The notes below the pieces were generated by a model, which was given only the letters and a program-made list of their open reading frames with translations, searched no databases and was not told the DNA's origin. 64,000 nucleotides of DNA from Cytophagaceae bacterium (lineage in GTDB: Bacteria; Bacteroidota; Bacteroidia; Cytophagales; UBA9547), in NCBI GenBank assembly GCA_027488865.1, contig JAIYAU010000026.1:154496-218495 (forward strand). The letters run 5' to 3'. Of the stretch, positions 1 through 8,538 are shown in pieces. Both the position numbers and the translations under genes were made by a program. Every line of letters begins with the position of its first letter. Within the stretch, counting starts at the first letter, position 1.

Positions 1-1
1 A

Positions 2-1087
2 CGTGGTGCCTATAATTTTATTACTAGTTGCCAACCAGAGGAGTTGAGTAACGGGGTGGTATGTGCCAGTGCAGGTAATCATGCTCAGGGGGTGGCCTTT
101 GCTTGTGCACATTTGGGTATTCATGGCAAAATATTTATGCCAAGCACAACACCTATGCAAAAGGTGAACCAAGTAAAAATGTTTGGTAAACAATATGTTG
201 AAGTAATTTTAGTGGGTGATACCTTCGACGACTCTTCCAAAGAAGCCATAGCCTATTGTACAGCACATCAAATGAAGTTTGTTCATCCTTTTGATCATCC
301 CCGCACGATAGAAGGACAAGCAACAGTGGCTATAGAAATTTTGGAAGACGTAAAAGAGCCGATTGATTATGTTTTTATAGCAGTGGGGGGCGGAGGACTG
401 GCCTCAGGAGTAAGTACCTGGTTTAAAACCTTTAGCCCACATACAAAGATAATCGGCGTAGAGCCCTTGGGTGCTCCAAGTATGAAAGAAGCACTAAATC
501 AACAGCATGTAGTAACGCTAGATTATATTGATAAATTTGTGGATGGAGCAGCAGTAAAACGTGTTGGAAACTACACTTTTGAAATTTGCAAAGAGACTTT
601 AACTGACATGATTCTGGTGCCAGAAGGCAAGGTTTGTTCAACCATTATAAAACTATATAATGAAGAGGCTATTGTGGTAGAACCTGCTGGTGCACTTTCA
701 ATAGCCGCTTTGGATTTTTACAAGGATAAAATTGAAGGTAAGAATGTGGTTTGTATTGTTGGAGGCAGCAATAACGACCTTGGTAGAATGAATGAAATTA
801 AGGAGAGATCGTTGATTTATGAAGGTTTACAACACTATTTTATCATTAATTTTCCACAGAGGGCTGGTGCATTAAGACAATTTTTAGATGAAGTACTCGG
901 CCCCAATGATGATATCGTGCGTTTTGAGTATACCAAAAAATCTCAAAAAGAAAATGGCCCAGCCTTGGTAGGTATAGAACTAAATTCGCCAGATGACTAC
1001 ACCCCATTACTGAAAAGAATGGATCAATTTAATATTAACTATACCATCGTAAATGACGATCCTGTGCTATTTGGATTTGTGATATAA
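2..1087 (+). CDS. ilvA: Threonine ammonia-lyase (threonine dehydratase), 5'-truncated by window edge
   Basis: PLP enzyme that deaminates threonine to 2-oxobutanoate, the first step toward isoleucine. The reading frame is open from base 2, so the gene starts outside the window; the TTG at 44 is internal. The visible start reads RGAYNFITS followed by SAGNHAQGVA, the substrate-binding loop of the fold-type II family. VGGGGLASG is the glycine-rich loop that binds the PLP phosphate. The PLP lysine would lie just upstream of the window. From about 80 residues before the end there is a single ACT-like regulatory domain (GLQHYFIINFPQRAGALRQF onward), which matches the short one-ACT type rather than the two-ACT enterobacterial enzyme. 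Identity is secure; the missing N-terminus prevents checking the catalytic lysine. Confidence 0.93.
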   Translation, partial: RGAYNFITSCQPEELSNGVVCASAGNHAQGVAFACAHLGIHGKIFMPSTTPMQKVNQVKMFGKQYVEVILVGDTFDDSSKEAIAYCTAHQMKFVHPFDHPRTIEGQATVAIEILEDVKEPIDYVFIAVGGGGLASGVSTWFKTFSPHTKIIGVEPLGAPSMKEALNQQHVVTLDYIDKFVDGAAVKRVGNYTFEICKETLTDMILVPEGKVCSTIIKLYNEEAIVVEPAGALSIAALDFYKDKIEGKNVVCIVGGSNNDLGRMNEIKERSLIYEGLQHYFIINFPQRAGALRQFLDEVLGPNDDIVRFEYTKKSQKENGPALVGIELNSPDDYTPLLKRMDQFNINYTIVNDDPVLFGFVI

Positions 1088-1918
1088 TTATCGCCTTGTT
1101 TGGTAACTGGTTATATCCATTTCCACAGCCCCTGCCAACAATTTAGCTTTTACTTTGAGTGGTATTCTTCGGTCGTCGTCAGAAAGCCATGCTTGAATAG
1201 GATTTTCTGTTCGAAGGAAATCGTTTGAAGGCATAATAGGTGCTAGCACGATGCTATTGAAAATTCCAACCTTGGTTTTGAGTTTTTCTTTTCGAAGATA
1301 TTTAAATTTGAAATTGTACGATTTGTTTTCCAAAAAAACATCCATAGATAATGAATCATTCACTTTAATATTTGAAAAATCTACATTTCGTAGTAGAAAA
1401 TAAGCACTTATCATATCTTCCATCTTATTTGAAATGGCAAATTCTTTAATTGAATCTGGTTTGTTTGTTTTGAGCTCATGCACCACTACTTTGAGTTGAT
1501 CATGATAAAAACTTGATTTTTCTACTTTTTTAAATTTGTTTTCGCGAATATTCCTTATAAATAATACCGGAAGTTTGGTTGAAGTATCTACAAATGAGGT
1601 AAATACATCATTGATATTATTGAACCAATTAATCGAACCTATTGCCTTGCCTTCAAAGGTGGTTTTGTAACAAATCTTTTTATTAATGGCATGTAATGCG
1701 GTATCTACTTGAATCGTAATGGCTCCAGCTTTCACCAAACCATAATGAGCAACATATTTAATAATCTCATGTTTATTGTAGTAGTTATGTTGATACCCAA
1801 TTACATCTTTAGAGGGTACAAAATACTCAGTAGAGCCATCTCCATTACTGCAAGCTATTAAACTTAATAAACTTAAAACTATTGAAAACTGAATAGATTT
1901 TTTTGCTAAATAATACAT
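1088..1918 (-). CDS. DUF3108 domain-containing lipoprotein
   Basis: A 276-residue predicted lipoprotein. A hydrophobic N-terminus ends in a lipobox, SLIAC, with the cysteine near residue 23, so it should be lipidated by SPII. The body has the DUF3108 pattern: an early YVAHYGLVKAGAITIQVD strand, a middle section on conversion and display of values, and a late LSDDDRRIPLKVKAKLLAG segment near the C-terminus. DUF3108 proteins are periplasmic or outer-membrane-associated proteins of unknown biochemical role. The stop codon abuts the stop of the convergent ilvA, and hisF lies only 7 bases upstream on the same strand, so co-transcription with hisF is likely. Function beyond the family is not known. 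Confidence 0.8.
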   Translation of the reverse strand: MYYLAKKSIQFSIVLSLLSLIACSNGDGSTEYFVPSKDVIGYQHNYYNKHEIIKYVAHYGLVKAGAITIQVDTALHAINKKICYKTTFEGKAIGSINWFNNINDVFTSFVDTSTKLPVLFIRNIRENKFKKVEKSSFYHDQLKVVVHELKTNKPDSIKEFAISNKMEDMISAYFLLRNVDFSNIKVNDSLSMDVFLENKSYNFKFKYLRKEKLKTKVGIFNSIVLAPIMPSNDFLRTENPIQAWLSDDDRRIPLKVKAKLLAGAVEMDITSYQTRR

Positions 1919-1925
1919 AAAACAT

Positions 1926-2702
1926 CTAGAGCCTCATGGCTATGCCTTCTGTTTTTAAAAATGACTTAAGCACCGAGATTTCAATTTCTTTAAAATGAAA
2001 AATGCTAGCCGCAAGTGCGGCATCAGCACTGCCCTTAGCAAATACGTCTGCAAAATGCGCCATAGTACCTGCTCCACCTGAGGCAATAACAGGAATATTA
2101 GCCCTAGAGGAAATAATATGGGTGAGTTCACAAGCAAAACCTTGTTTGGTACCATCATGGTCCATTGATGTTAATAAAATTTCGCCAGCACCACGCGCTT
2201 CTATTTCTTGAGCCCACTGTATGGTGTCGAGCGCAGTGGGCGTTCGTCCGCCATGGGTATGTACTACATTTTTTTCACCAATACATTTAGTATCGATGGC
2301 CACCACTACAAACTGGCTTCCAAATTCTTTTGATAGCTCACCAATTAAGGCTGGGTTTTTAACAGCAGAAGAATTAATGGCTACCTTATCGGCGCCAGCA
2401 TTTAACAAAATACCAGCATCTTCTATAGAAGTAACACCACCTCCTACTGTAAATGGAATATTTATTACCGATGCTATCTTTTTTACAAGTTCTGCTAATG
2501 TTTTTCTTTTTTCTACAGTGGCGGTAATGTCTAAAAACACCAATTCATCGGCCCCAGCTTGCGCATACAATGCACCTAGCTCCACAGGATCGCCAGCATC
2601 TCTTAGTGCTAGAAAGTTAACACCCTTTACGGTTTTCCCATCTTTGATGTCAAGACAAGGTATAATACGTTTTGTAAACAAAGCAATAAATTTTGACGGC
2701 AA
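1926..2702 (-). CDS. hisF: Imidazole glycerol phosphate synthase cyclase subunit HisF
   Basis: Cyclase half of the IGP synthase. It uses ammonia from HisH to convert PRFAR into imidazole glycerol phosphate and AICAR in histidine biosynthesis. The TIM barrel is complete: [11 protein letters not shown] carries the first catalytic Asp, VVVAIDTK the second, and phosphate loops are visible as [14 protein letters not shown] and IASGGAG. At 258 residues it is slightly long. Most HisF proteins begin a few residues before the KRIIPCLD motif, so a TTG at about 2681 is an alternative start to the ATG at 2702. No other his genes are in the window, and the neighbours are ilvA and apt, so hisF stands apart from a his operon here. 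Confidence 0.95.
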   Translation of the reverse strand: MPSKFIALFTKRIIPCLDIKDGKTVKGVNFLALRDAGDPVELGALYAQAGADELVFLDITATVEKRKTLAELVKKIASVINIPFTVGGGVTSIEDAGILLNAGADKVAINSSAVKNPALIGELSKEFGSQFVVVAIDTKCIGEKNVVHTHGGRTPTALDTIQWAQEIEARGAGEILLTSMDHDGTKQGFACELTHIISSRANIPVIASGGAGTMAHFADVFAKGSADAALAASIFHFKEIEISVLKSFLKTEGIAMRL

Positions 2703-2776
2703 TTTAGCTAAATTGCTTCATTGTTGCCCAATAAAAAGTGATTGACAAAAATCAAAAAGAATAATTGACCAAATAT

Positions 2777-2807
2777 TTGAGGGTGCACTTCCTTTTTAGT
2801 ATCTTTA
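2777..2807 (+). promoter_or_regulatory. Candidate Bacteroidota promoter for apt
   Basis: TTG at 2777-2779, then 20 bases, then TATCTTTA at 2800-2807. This fits the Bacteroidota -33 TTG / -7 TAnnTTTG layout except that the last base is A. It lies about 25 bases before the apt start codon. Confidence 0.35.
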
Positions 2808-2832
2808 AACAACCACTATACTACATTTAAAA

Positions 2833-3360
2833 ATGCTTTCAGAAAGAATACAAGCACACATTCGAGATATTCAAAATTTTCCATTCGAAGGTATAGTTTT
2901 CAAAGATCTTACCCCTGTACTTAAATCGCCAAGCCTGTGTAGAGAAATAGCAGAAGCTATCAGCGAGCAATTAAGGCCTTTGAAACCAGATGCATTGGTG
3001 TGCATAGAAAGCAGAGGCTTTTGGTTTGGATTGATGGTTGCCTCCAACCTAAACATCCCTATGATTCCTGTTCGCAAAGAAGGGAAACTCCCTTATAAAA
3101 CCATTAGCGAAAACTATAAACTTGAATACGGGCACGCCAAGCTAGAAATGCATATAGATGCTATTCAGCCTGGTTGGCAGGTTGTAATACATGATGATTT
3201 ACTAGCCACAGGAGGGACTGCGGAGGCAGTAGCCAAACTCGTGCGCAAACAAGGCTCCGCTGTTATTGGATTTTCCTTTGTGGTAGAACTTTCATATCTA
3301 GAAGGAAGAAAAGTGCTTGAGGCCTATTCAAGCCATGTGCAAACCATAACAACCTATTGA
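2833..3360 (+). CDS. apt: Adenine phosphoribosyltransferase
   Basis: Purine salvage enzyme that makes AMP from adenine and PRPP in the cytoplasm. At 175 residues it has the usual length for the family. It carries the early VFKDLTPVL segment, the CIESRGFWFG adenine/flexible-loop region, and the PRPP-binding loop HDDLLATGGTA near residue 120. The start ATG at 2833 gives the standard N-terminus (MLSERIQAHIRDIQNFPFEG). It is divergent from hisF across 130 bases that hold a plausible promoter. No anomalies are seen. Confidence 0.95.
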   Translation: MLSERIQAHIRDIQNFPFEGIVFKDLTPVLKSPSLCREIAEAISEQLRPLKPDALVCIESRGFWFGLMVASNLNIPMIPVRKEGKLPYKTISENYKLEYGHAKLEMHIDAIQPGWQVVIHDDLLATGGTAEAVAKLVRKQGSAVIGFSFVVELSYLEGRKVLEAYSSHVQTITTY

Positions 3361-3369
3361 AGCGAATAA

Positions 3370-3480
3370 ATGATGCTAAAAGAAGTAAATTCTTTCGTTA
3401 TGATTATTCTTTTGGTGGTTTTAGTATGTTTATCTATTATTCCTATTACTAGAAAACAGGTTAGATTTTTATTAGAATAA
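3370..3480 (+). CDS. Possible small single-pass membrane protein (36 aa)
   Basis: A 36-residue frame starts at tandem ATG codons 10 bases after the apt stop and ends at TAA 3478-3480. Residues 8-25 are strongly hydrophobic (NSFVMIILLVVLVCLSIIPI) and are followed by a basic tail containing TRKQVR, as expected for an inner-membrane single-span peptide with a cytoplasmic C-terminus. Its position suggests read-through from apt. No family is recognised. Short hydrophobic frames occur by chance in AT-rich DNA, so this is tentative. Confidence 0.35.
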   Translation: MMLKEVNSFVMIILLVVLVCLSIIPITRKQVRFLLE

Positions 3481-3680
3481 ACCAAAGTACTTTATTACAT
3501 TTTATGCATCAAAGAAATGATATTTTGGGGACTTCTTAGAAATATTCAAAACACCATTTATTTAGTTTGCATTGTTTGTTGTTAAATCCAGATTATTCAT
3601 CCAGCTCGCAATATCTTCTGGATAAGATATGTCTAAAGGTTTTTTCATAATGTTGGCCTAGAATTAGGTTAATAAAATTA
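3481..3680. other. Intergenic, no clear gene
   Basis: AT-rich spacer between the small frame after apt and the convergent gene at 3681. It holds one 28-codon minus-strand frame (3562-3648; begins MKKPLDISYPEDIASWMNNL), too short and isolated to call. No repeat or RNA is seen. Confidence 0.4.
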
Positions 3681-4748
3681 CTAATCCTCCTTATTGATTG
3701 CGTATGCAACTACAAAAGCCACCAAAAACAAAGAAAACAGAACTGTAGCAATTATTATTAAGTCTACGGTTTTGCTACTACTCTTTCCCTCCAGTGATGC
3801 TAAAATGGCTTCATTTTCAAGTACCTTGTAATTGTTAAAAATCCTCGCTTTTGTGGGTAAATAAAGCACTTTTTGTTCGTGTCCTTTATCGTTTATAAAG
3901 TATAGAAACACCTTTTGTAAGGAGTCCTTTTCAAACACAACTCTTTTGATTGGCTCCCTGTTTGCAATAAGTGAAGGAATGGTGTAAAGCTTATTATCAA
4001 ATTTTTTAGTGTTGCTTGGTATATAATAGAAAGTAGAATCAGAAACGAAAACCATGCTTCCGGTTTTGGTGGAACCCACTATCTCTTTTACTGAATTAAC
4101 GGTTAAGAATGTGTTTTTGGAGATGTGATCCATACGGTCAAAGTCAGATAATTCTCCCTCTGAAGGATGGAAAAAAAGAAACTTGTCGTTTTGATAAGCA
4201 TAAATTGTTTCTGACAACCATGGCTTGCTAGGCCTAAGGTGTGCATTTTGCAACACTTGATCTACCTGAGCATTGTTGTAGTGAGTAAGGTAGTCTATTT
4301 CGGTTTCGAATTTTTTTGTTTGAGAATAATTGTTGGCTTTAACTTCGTGTAAACAATATGCCAAGAGCTTAATCACCAGTGCTGCACTATGTTCAGTAGC
4401 CCTAAATGAAAGTCTTAACCCTTTAGTAGTTTTGCCTTCTTTAATGATGCCTGGTACATTGAGGGTGTCAAATGAGGCAAAGACGTATGGAGCGGATACA
4501 TGTTGAAAATCATGCTGAAATTCAATAAGTATGGGACAAATTTTGGCCGTGTCATCATGATCTGCCAATAAATATTCTAAGGCCATCTGGCCAATGAGTG
4601 CAGCTTTTTTGTTTGATTCGGCTTTTTCGAATTGTTCATAGTTGCAGATATGTAATTTACCGTAATTAGTAAATTTACATGTCACATTTTGGCCAAAAAA
4701 TATTTTGGGTAGAACTAAAATGAGGATAATGAATTTCCAATTTTTCAT
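3681..4748 (-). CDS. Secreted protein with C-terminal membrane anchor, function unknown
   Basis: A 355-residue protein with a signal peptide (hydrophobic residues 5-17, cleavage probably after FFGQ). It ends in one transmembrane segment at about residues 327-350 (VDLIIIATVLFSLFLVAFVV) followed by the short charged tail INKED. The bulk would therefore sit in the periplasm, anchored in the inner membrane by its C-terminus. No known domain is recognised in the middle. Six bases separate it from the WG-repeat gene upstream, so the two form an operon, and both begin with export signals. A joint envelope role is an inference only. Confidence 0.7.
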   Translation of the reverse strand: MKNWKFIILILVLPKIFFGQNVTCKFTNYGKLHICNYEQFEKAESNKKAALIGQMALEYLLADHDDTAKICPILIEFQHDFQHVSAPYVFASFDTLNVPGIIKEGKTTKGLRLSFRATEHSAALVIKLLAYCLHEVKANNYSQTKKFETEIDYLTHYNNAQVDQVLQNAHLRPSKPWLSETIYAYQNDKFLFFHPSEGELSDFDRMDHISKNTFLTVNSVKEIVGSTKTGSMVFVSDSTFYYIPSNTKKFDNKLYTIPSLIANREPIKRVVFEKDSLQKVFLYFINDKGHEQKVLYLPTKARIFNNYKVLENEAILASLEGKSSSKTVDLIIIATVLFSLFLVAFVVAYAINKED

Positions 4749-4754
4749 AAAAAA

Positions 4755-6785
4755 TTATAGTCTGTTTAACCTACCTGATGATAAAATTTGATATTTGATA
4801 CTTTCCTTTATTAAAAATCGTTTGGATTTATTTATTTCTGTACTATCATAATCCGCTTTTATTATCCATTTGCCCACTTTGTCTACTACACCGTATTTGC
4901 CGTTAAGTTTAACCACCGCCAATTTATCGATAAAATTTCCCGCCTCTTCATACAATGGTTTGATGGCCCAATTGCCAGTGACGGTGATATAGCCATATTT
5001 TCCATCTTGCTGCACCGCACAAAGTTTTTCGCTAAAACCTTCTGCATCGTCTATTTCCAATGCCAAGGCTTGGCCATCTGGTTTTAAAATTTGTTTTTTA
5101 TTTTTATTGGTAAGTAGGTACAGTCCTTCTCCGATAAATGTAATAGACCCATTGGTAGAGTATATTTCTTCTCCATTAAAATTAATAAAACCTGTTTTTT
5201 TGCCTTTTAAAAAGACCGTTGGGAATGACGGCCAAAGAGGATTTTGATTTTTATTACTTAAAAAGTCATATTCAAAAGGCACATAAGGCTCTCCGTTATT
5301 TTTTAAAATTCCATAAAAGTTCTCCTTTTTACATTTTAAAAACCTTTGGTCGCAATTGGAAATTAGGTCATACTCAGTGGCTAGCATTGGTTTTCCGGTA
5401 TGTGAAATGACGCCGATCTTTTTATTAGTGGTCGTTATAAAAATTAAGTTACCGGCGAGGTTATCATAAGTAATGCTATCATATATTACTTCTACAATTT
5501 TGTCGCCCTTGGTATTAACTATTCCAAACTTATTATTTAAAGTAACTGTACTTACGCCGTTGGTAAACGCACTTGCCGATTCATATGCTGATGCAAAAAG
5601 GTAAGATTTAGTGTTAAGATTGTAAAACTTAATACCTTCTGTAGTTTTTATTCGCACAAAATCTGTGGAATCGCCATAATATATGCTATCTGCTTCCAAC
5701 TCATTAAGTTTTTCTCCTTTTAAACCCAAGAAAGAATATTTGCCGTTTTTAAGTCCGCTGTAAAAAGTGTTTTTATAGTCTATGTTGAGTGCATCGTAAG
5801 AAAAGGGCACAACTATTTTGTTCAAATAATCCACTAAACCATATTTTCCATTTAATTTGGCTATGGCCAATGATTTTTTAAATCGTGCTAATGATTCATA
5901 TTGTGGTTCAATAATGATTCTTCCAGTTTGGTGCACTGTACCCCATTTTCCTTTTATAGAAAGCGAAGCCTGTCCTTCATAAAACGCCCTAATTTGGTCA
6001 TAAGCTATGGGTGTAATTATTTTGCCCTGTGTATTAAGTAATCCATAATGTCCATCCTTCTTTGCCAAAACCACACTTGGTGTCATTAGGGCGATGGAGT
6101 CATATTCAATGGGTGTAATTTGTTGGGCGTGTTCATTTAATAAACCCCACTTACCATTAAGTTGTATGGCAAAGTTTTTTGCAGATATCTTCTCGGCATT
6201 TGTAATTTTTGGTGGAATAAGAAATGCGCCAGTTTCATGGTCAATTACGCCAAGGGAATCATTTAACTGTACCAAACTTACCTCATTTGAAACCCGCGTA
6301 TAAGCTTGAAAGATAGGTTTCGCTACAAAATTGAGGGACTTTTCAGAAAAAATTCCCCAGAAATCACCTTTTTTTATCCAAACATAATCTCCTTGTGGTG
6401 ATATCTTTTTAATTTCATTAAAGGAAGGCTTGATGATGATGCCGCCTTTATCGTTAATAAACCCCCAAAGTCCGTCCTTTTTGGCCCAAACTTTATTGAG
6501 GTTAAAAACAGCAAAATCATCATAAATAGCATCAACAATCAAATAGCCATCACAATTGATAACACCCAGTTTGCTTCCTTTCATTACAATGGCTTTGTTT
6601 CCTACAAAAGGATATACCTTTGTATAGGCGGCGGGCACTTTCCATTCTCCAAATAAATTTCTATAGCCGTAGGTCCGAGTGGGTTTGTCAAACGACGGAA
6701 TCATATCTTCTTGGCAGCTTTGGCCAAGTTTTTGGGAATAACATTGAAAAACTATCAAAAAAATAAGCACTCTCAACAGTGTCAT
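4755..6785 (-). CDS. WG-repeat protein, secreted
   Basis: A 676-residue exported protein (hydrophobic N-terminus ending FQCYSQ) built almost wholly of WG repeats of about 45-50 residues. At least ten units are visible through recurring KWG/KYG, G.I.I.P.YD and A..K.GK patterns, for example GKWGLLNEHAQQITPIEYDS and GKYGLVDYLNKIVVPFSYDA. WG-repeat proteins are common in Bacteroidota, are thought to form beta-rich repeat scaffolds, and have no defined enzymatic role. There is no C-terminal sorting domain: it ends LSSGRLNRL, so it is probably periplasmic rather than a T9SS substrate. It is first in a two-gene operon with the membrane-anchored protein downstream. Confidence 0.85.
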   Translation of the reverse strand: MTLLRVLIFLIVFQCYSQKLGQSCQEDMIPSFDKPTRTYGYRNLFGEWKVPAAYTKVYPFVGNKAIVMKGSKLGVINCDGYLIVDAIYDDFAVFNLNKVWAKKDGLWGFINDKGGIIIKPSFNEIKKISPQGDYVWIKKGDFWGIFSEKSLNFVAKPIFQAYTRVSNEVSLVQLNDSLGVIDHETGAFLIPPKITNAEKISAKNFAIQLNGKWGLLNEHAQQITPIEYDSIALMTPSVVLAKKDGHYGLLNTQGKIITPIAYDQIRAFYEGQASLSIKGKWGTVHQTGRIIIEPQYESLARFKKSLAIAKLNGKYGLVDYLNKIVVPFSYDALNIDYKNTFYSGLKNGKYSFLGLKGEKLNELEADSIYYGDSTDFVRIKTTEGIKFYNLNTKSYLFASAYESASAFTNGVSTVTLNNKFGIVNTKGDKIVEVIYDSITYDNLAGNLIFITTTNKKIGVISHTGKPMLATEYDLISNCDQRFLKCKKENFYGILKNNGEPYVPFEYDFLSNKNQNPLWPSFPTVFLKGKKTGFINFNGEEIYSTNGSITFIGEGLYLLTNKNKKQILKPDGQALALEIDDAEGFSEKLCAVQQDGKYGYITVTGNWAIKPLYEEAGNFIDKLAVVKLNGKYGVVDKVGKWIIKADYDSTEINKSKRFLIKESIKYQILSSGRLNRL

Positions 6786-7103
6786 TTAATATAGGTTTTA
6801 GTAAATGGTGTAGTAAATAACTACAAAAAAATGAAAAAATCAAAAGGTAAAAAGCACAGAAATACAGATTAATAGGTTTTATTCGGTTCTGACTGTTTAT
6901 TTAAAAATAAAAAAAGTATAAAGCTTAAAATTAGAGAATAACTGCTCCTCTTATCACGTTAAAAATATTTAATGGAGATTAGTTATCACCCTATTTTTCC
7001 CAATCGGTTGGTATATCTTTGAGGAGAAAAATTCTAAAGTCAATACTTTTCAGATAAAATTTCTAAAATTAATAACAACATAATCTACACACACCAATTT
7101 AAA
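6786..7103. other. Divergent intergenic region
   Basis: 318 bases between divergent genes. Very AT-rich. It should hold promoters for both; the clearest element is TATCTTTG at 7014-7021 facing the plus-strand gene. No RNA gene or repeat is seen. Confidence 0.5.
7014..7021 (+). promoter_or_regulatory. Candidate -7 element for the CPBP protease gene
   Basis: TATCTTTG matches the Bacteroidota -7 consensus TAnnTTTG exactly, 82 bases before the ATG at 7104. A good TTG at the -33 position is not visible. Confidence 0.35.
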
Positions 7104-8501
7104 ATGAATGAAATATTAAAACTTAAGGATTTCTTAATAAATCCTAATCCGGAAACAGAATCCTCCGATTTACGATCGAAGATTTCCTCATTTGCATCAG
7201 TGTTGGGAATAAACATTGGTTTGGTTACAATTGCCGTTGGCGTTCAGTACGGCTTTAAATATGTAGGTCTTATTGATATTACTTTATTTCCTAGTCTAAA
7301 CGAGCGAAACATAGCAGCATTACTCGCTTTTCTTGTAACCATTCTTGTTGTTCCAGTGGTAGAAGAAGTAGCATTTAGGCGGCATCTTATACCTACAAAA
7401 AGAAACATTACTATTTCAATTAAGGCTTTGTTAATATTTTTGGCTTTCCAACTGATACCAATGAGCAAATCCATTATTTCAATTTCAATAGTAAGTCTAG
7501 TTGTAGGAATCCTAGTTTCGGCCTATTTGTATTTTAATAAAGGAATAGAGGAAATATGGAAACATAATTTCAGTAAAATATTTTATTTGACTACCTTATT
7601 GTTTGGGTTTATTCATATCATAAATCATAAATTGTCCCTTACAAATCTAATCTTTGCCCCTATTATTGTTGCCCCCCAGATAATACTGGGTTTTAATGCA
7701 GGTTACTTACGTGTAAAGTACGGCTTTAAATGGGGTTTGTGGTTGCATATAGTACACAACTTGGTGTTTTTTGGGGTCTATCTTTTTGCCATCAACCCAG
7801 ACCTGCTCAAATTAAATAAGTATGAATTTGTTGTGGATTATCCTCAGGTATTTAGTGATTTAAAGGATTACTCTTTGATAATTGATGAAACCAAAGATGG
7901 TGGTTTAAGTGATTACCATATCACTGATACCGAAATATGCTTTGAAAATACTAAAGCAAAAGAGGTATTTATCAAATTGTCACACGCCAAAAACGCAAGG
8001 GTTATTTTTGAAAGCGAAGTGCTAGCGAATAAGTTACTAAATCTAAGTTTCCTTAATAAATCCGCTGATAAACCTAATTCTCGAAAAAACCGTCATTTTG
8101 TAATAGATAGATTATTGAAAAAATACAACGTAAAAGCAAAGATACATATCATACCCGAAGGTAATTGGTTGTTATCAAAAAGGGAGAATGCGTTTGGTAC
8201 ATCAAAAAAGGCAGAAATTCATAACCAAAATACAAATAATCAAGATTTTGTAGAACTTAAAGATGCCACGGTGAAGGACCTAGTAAATAAAATCAATGTA
8301 CTTTATTCAATTAACTGTATCGCACTCATTGATAAACGACACAAATACAATATTAAAATTCCTACAAATGATATTAATGCACTAAAGAAAATATTGTTTG
8401 AAGAGTATGGTTTTGAGTTTCAAAAACTAAATGCAAAGACAGATTGCTTTTATATTGGTTCACAGGATGAGAAATTTGATCTTAGTAGATTGCAGAAATG
8501 A
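7104..8501 (+). CDS. CPBP family intramembrane metalloprotease with long soluble C-terminal extension
   Basis: A 465-residue protein in two parts. Residues about 30-240 are a multi-span membrane domain with the CPBP (Abi/CAAX protease) motifs: EEVAFRRHLIP near residue 86 (the EExxxR motif), FGFIHIINH near residue 167 (second-motif His) and HIVHNLVFFG near 214 (third-motif His and Asn). All metal-ligand residues appear present, so it is probably an active glutamic/metal intramembrane protease. Residues about 245-465 are soluble and unrecognised; the last 70 (KDATVKDLVNKINVLYSINC onward) look like a small alpha/beta unit such as an STN-type domain, but this is a guess. It stands alone between two secreted-protein genes. 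Substrate unknown. Confidence 0.85.
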   Translation: MNEILKLKDFLINPNPETESSDLRSKISSFASVLGINIGLVTIAVGVQYGFKYVGLIDITLFPSLNERNIAALLAFLVTILVVPVVEEVAFRRHLIPTKRNITISIKALLIFLAFQLIPMSKSIISISIVSLVVGILVSAYLYFNKGIEEIWKHNFSKIFYLTTLLFGFIHIINHKLSLTNLIFAPIIVAPQIILGFNAGYLRVKYGFKWGLWLHIVHNLVFFGVYLFAINPDLLKLNKYEFVVDYPQVFSDLKDYSLIIDETKDGGLSDYHITDTEICFENTKAKEVFIKLSHAKNARVIFESEVLANKLLNLSFLNKSADKPNSRKNRHFVIDRLLKKYNVKAKIHIIPEGNWLLSKRENAFGTSKKAEIHNQNTNNQDFVELKDATVKDLVNKINVLYSINCIALIDKRHKYNIKIPTNDINALKKILFEEYGFEFQKLNAKTDCFYIGSQDEKFDLSRLQK

Positions 8502-8538
8502 CAGTTTATTTAAAAACAAAAATGCAAACGGGTTATAA

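Noticed and set aside
2221..2745. 174-codon plus-strand frame
   Set aside because: Antisense to hisF, which is secure.
3562..3648. 28-codon minus-strand frame
   Set aside because: Too short, no signal or motif; could be a relic but cannot be supported.
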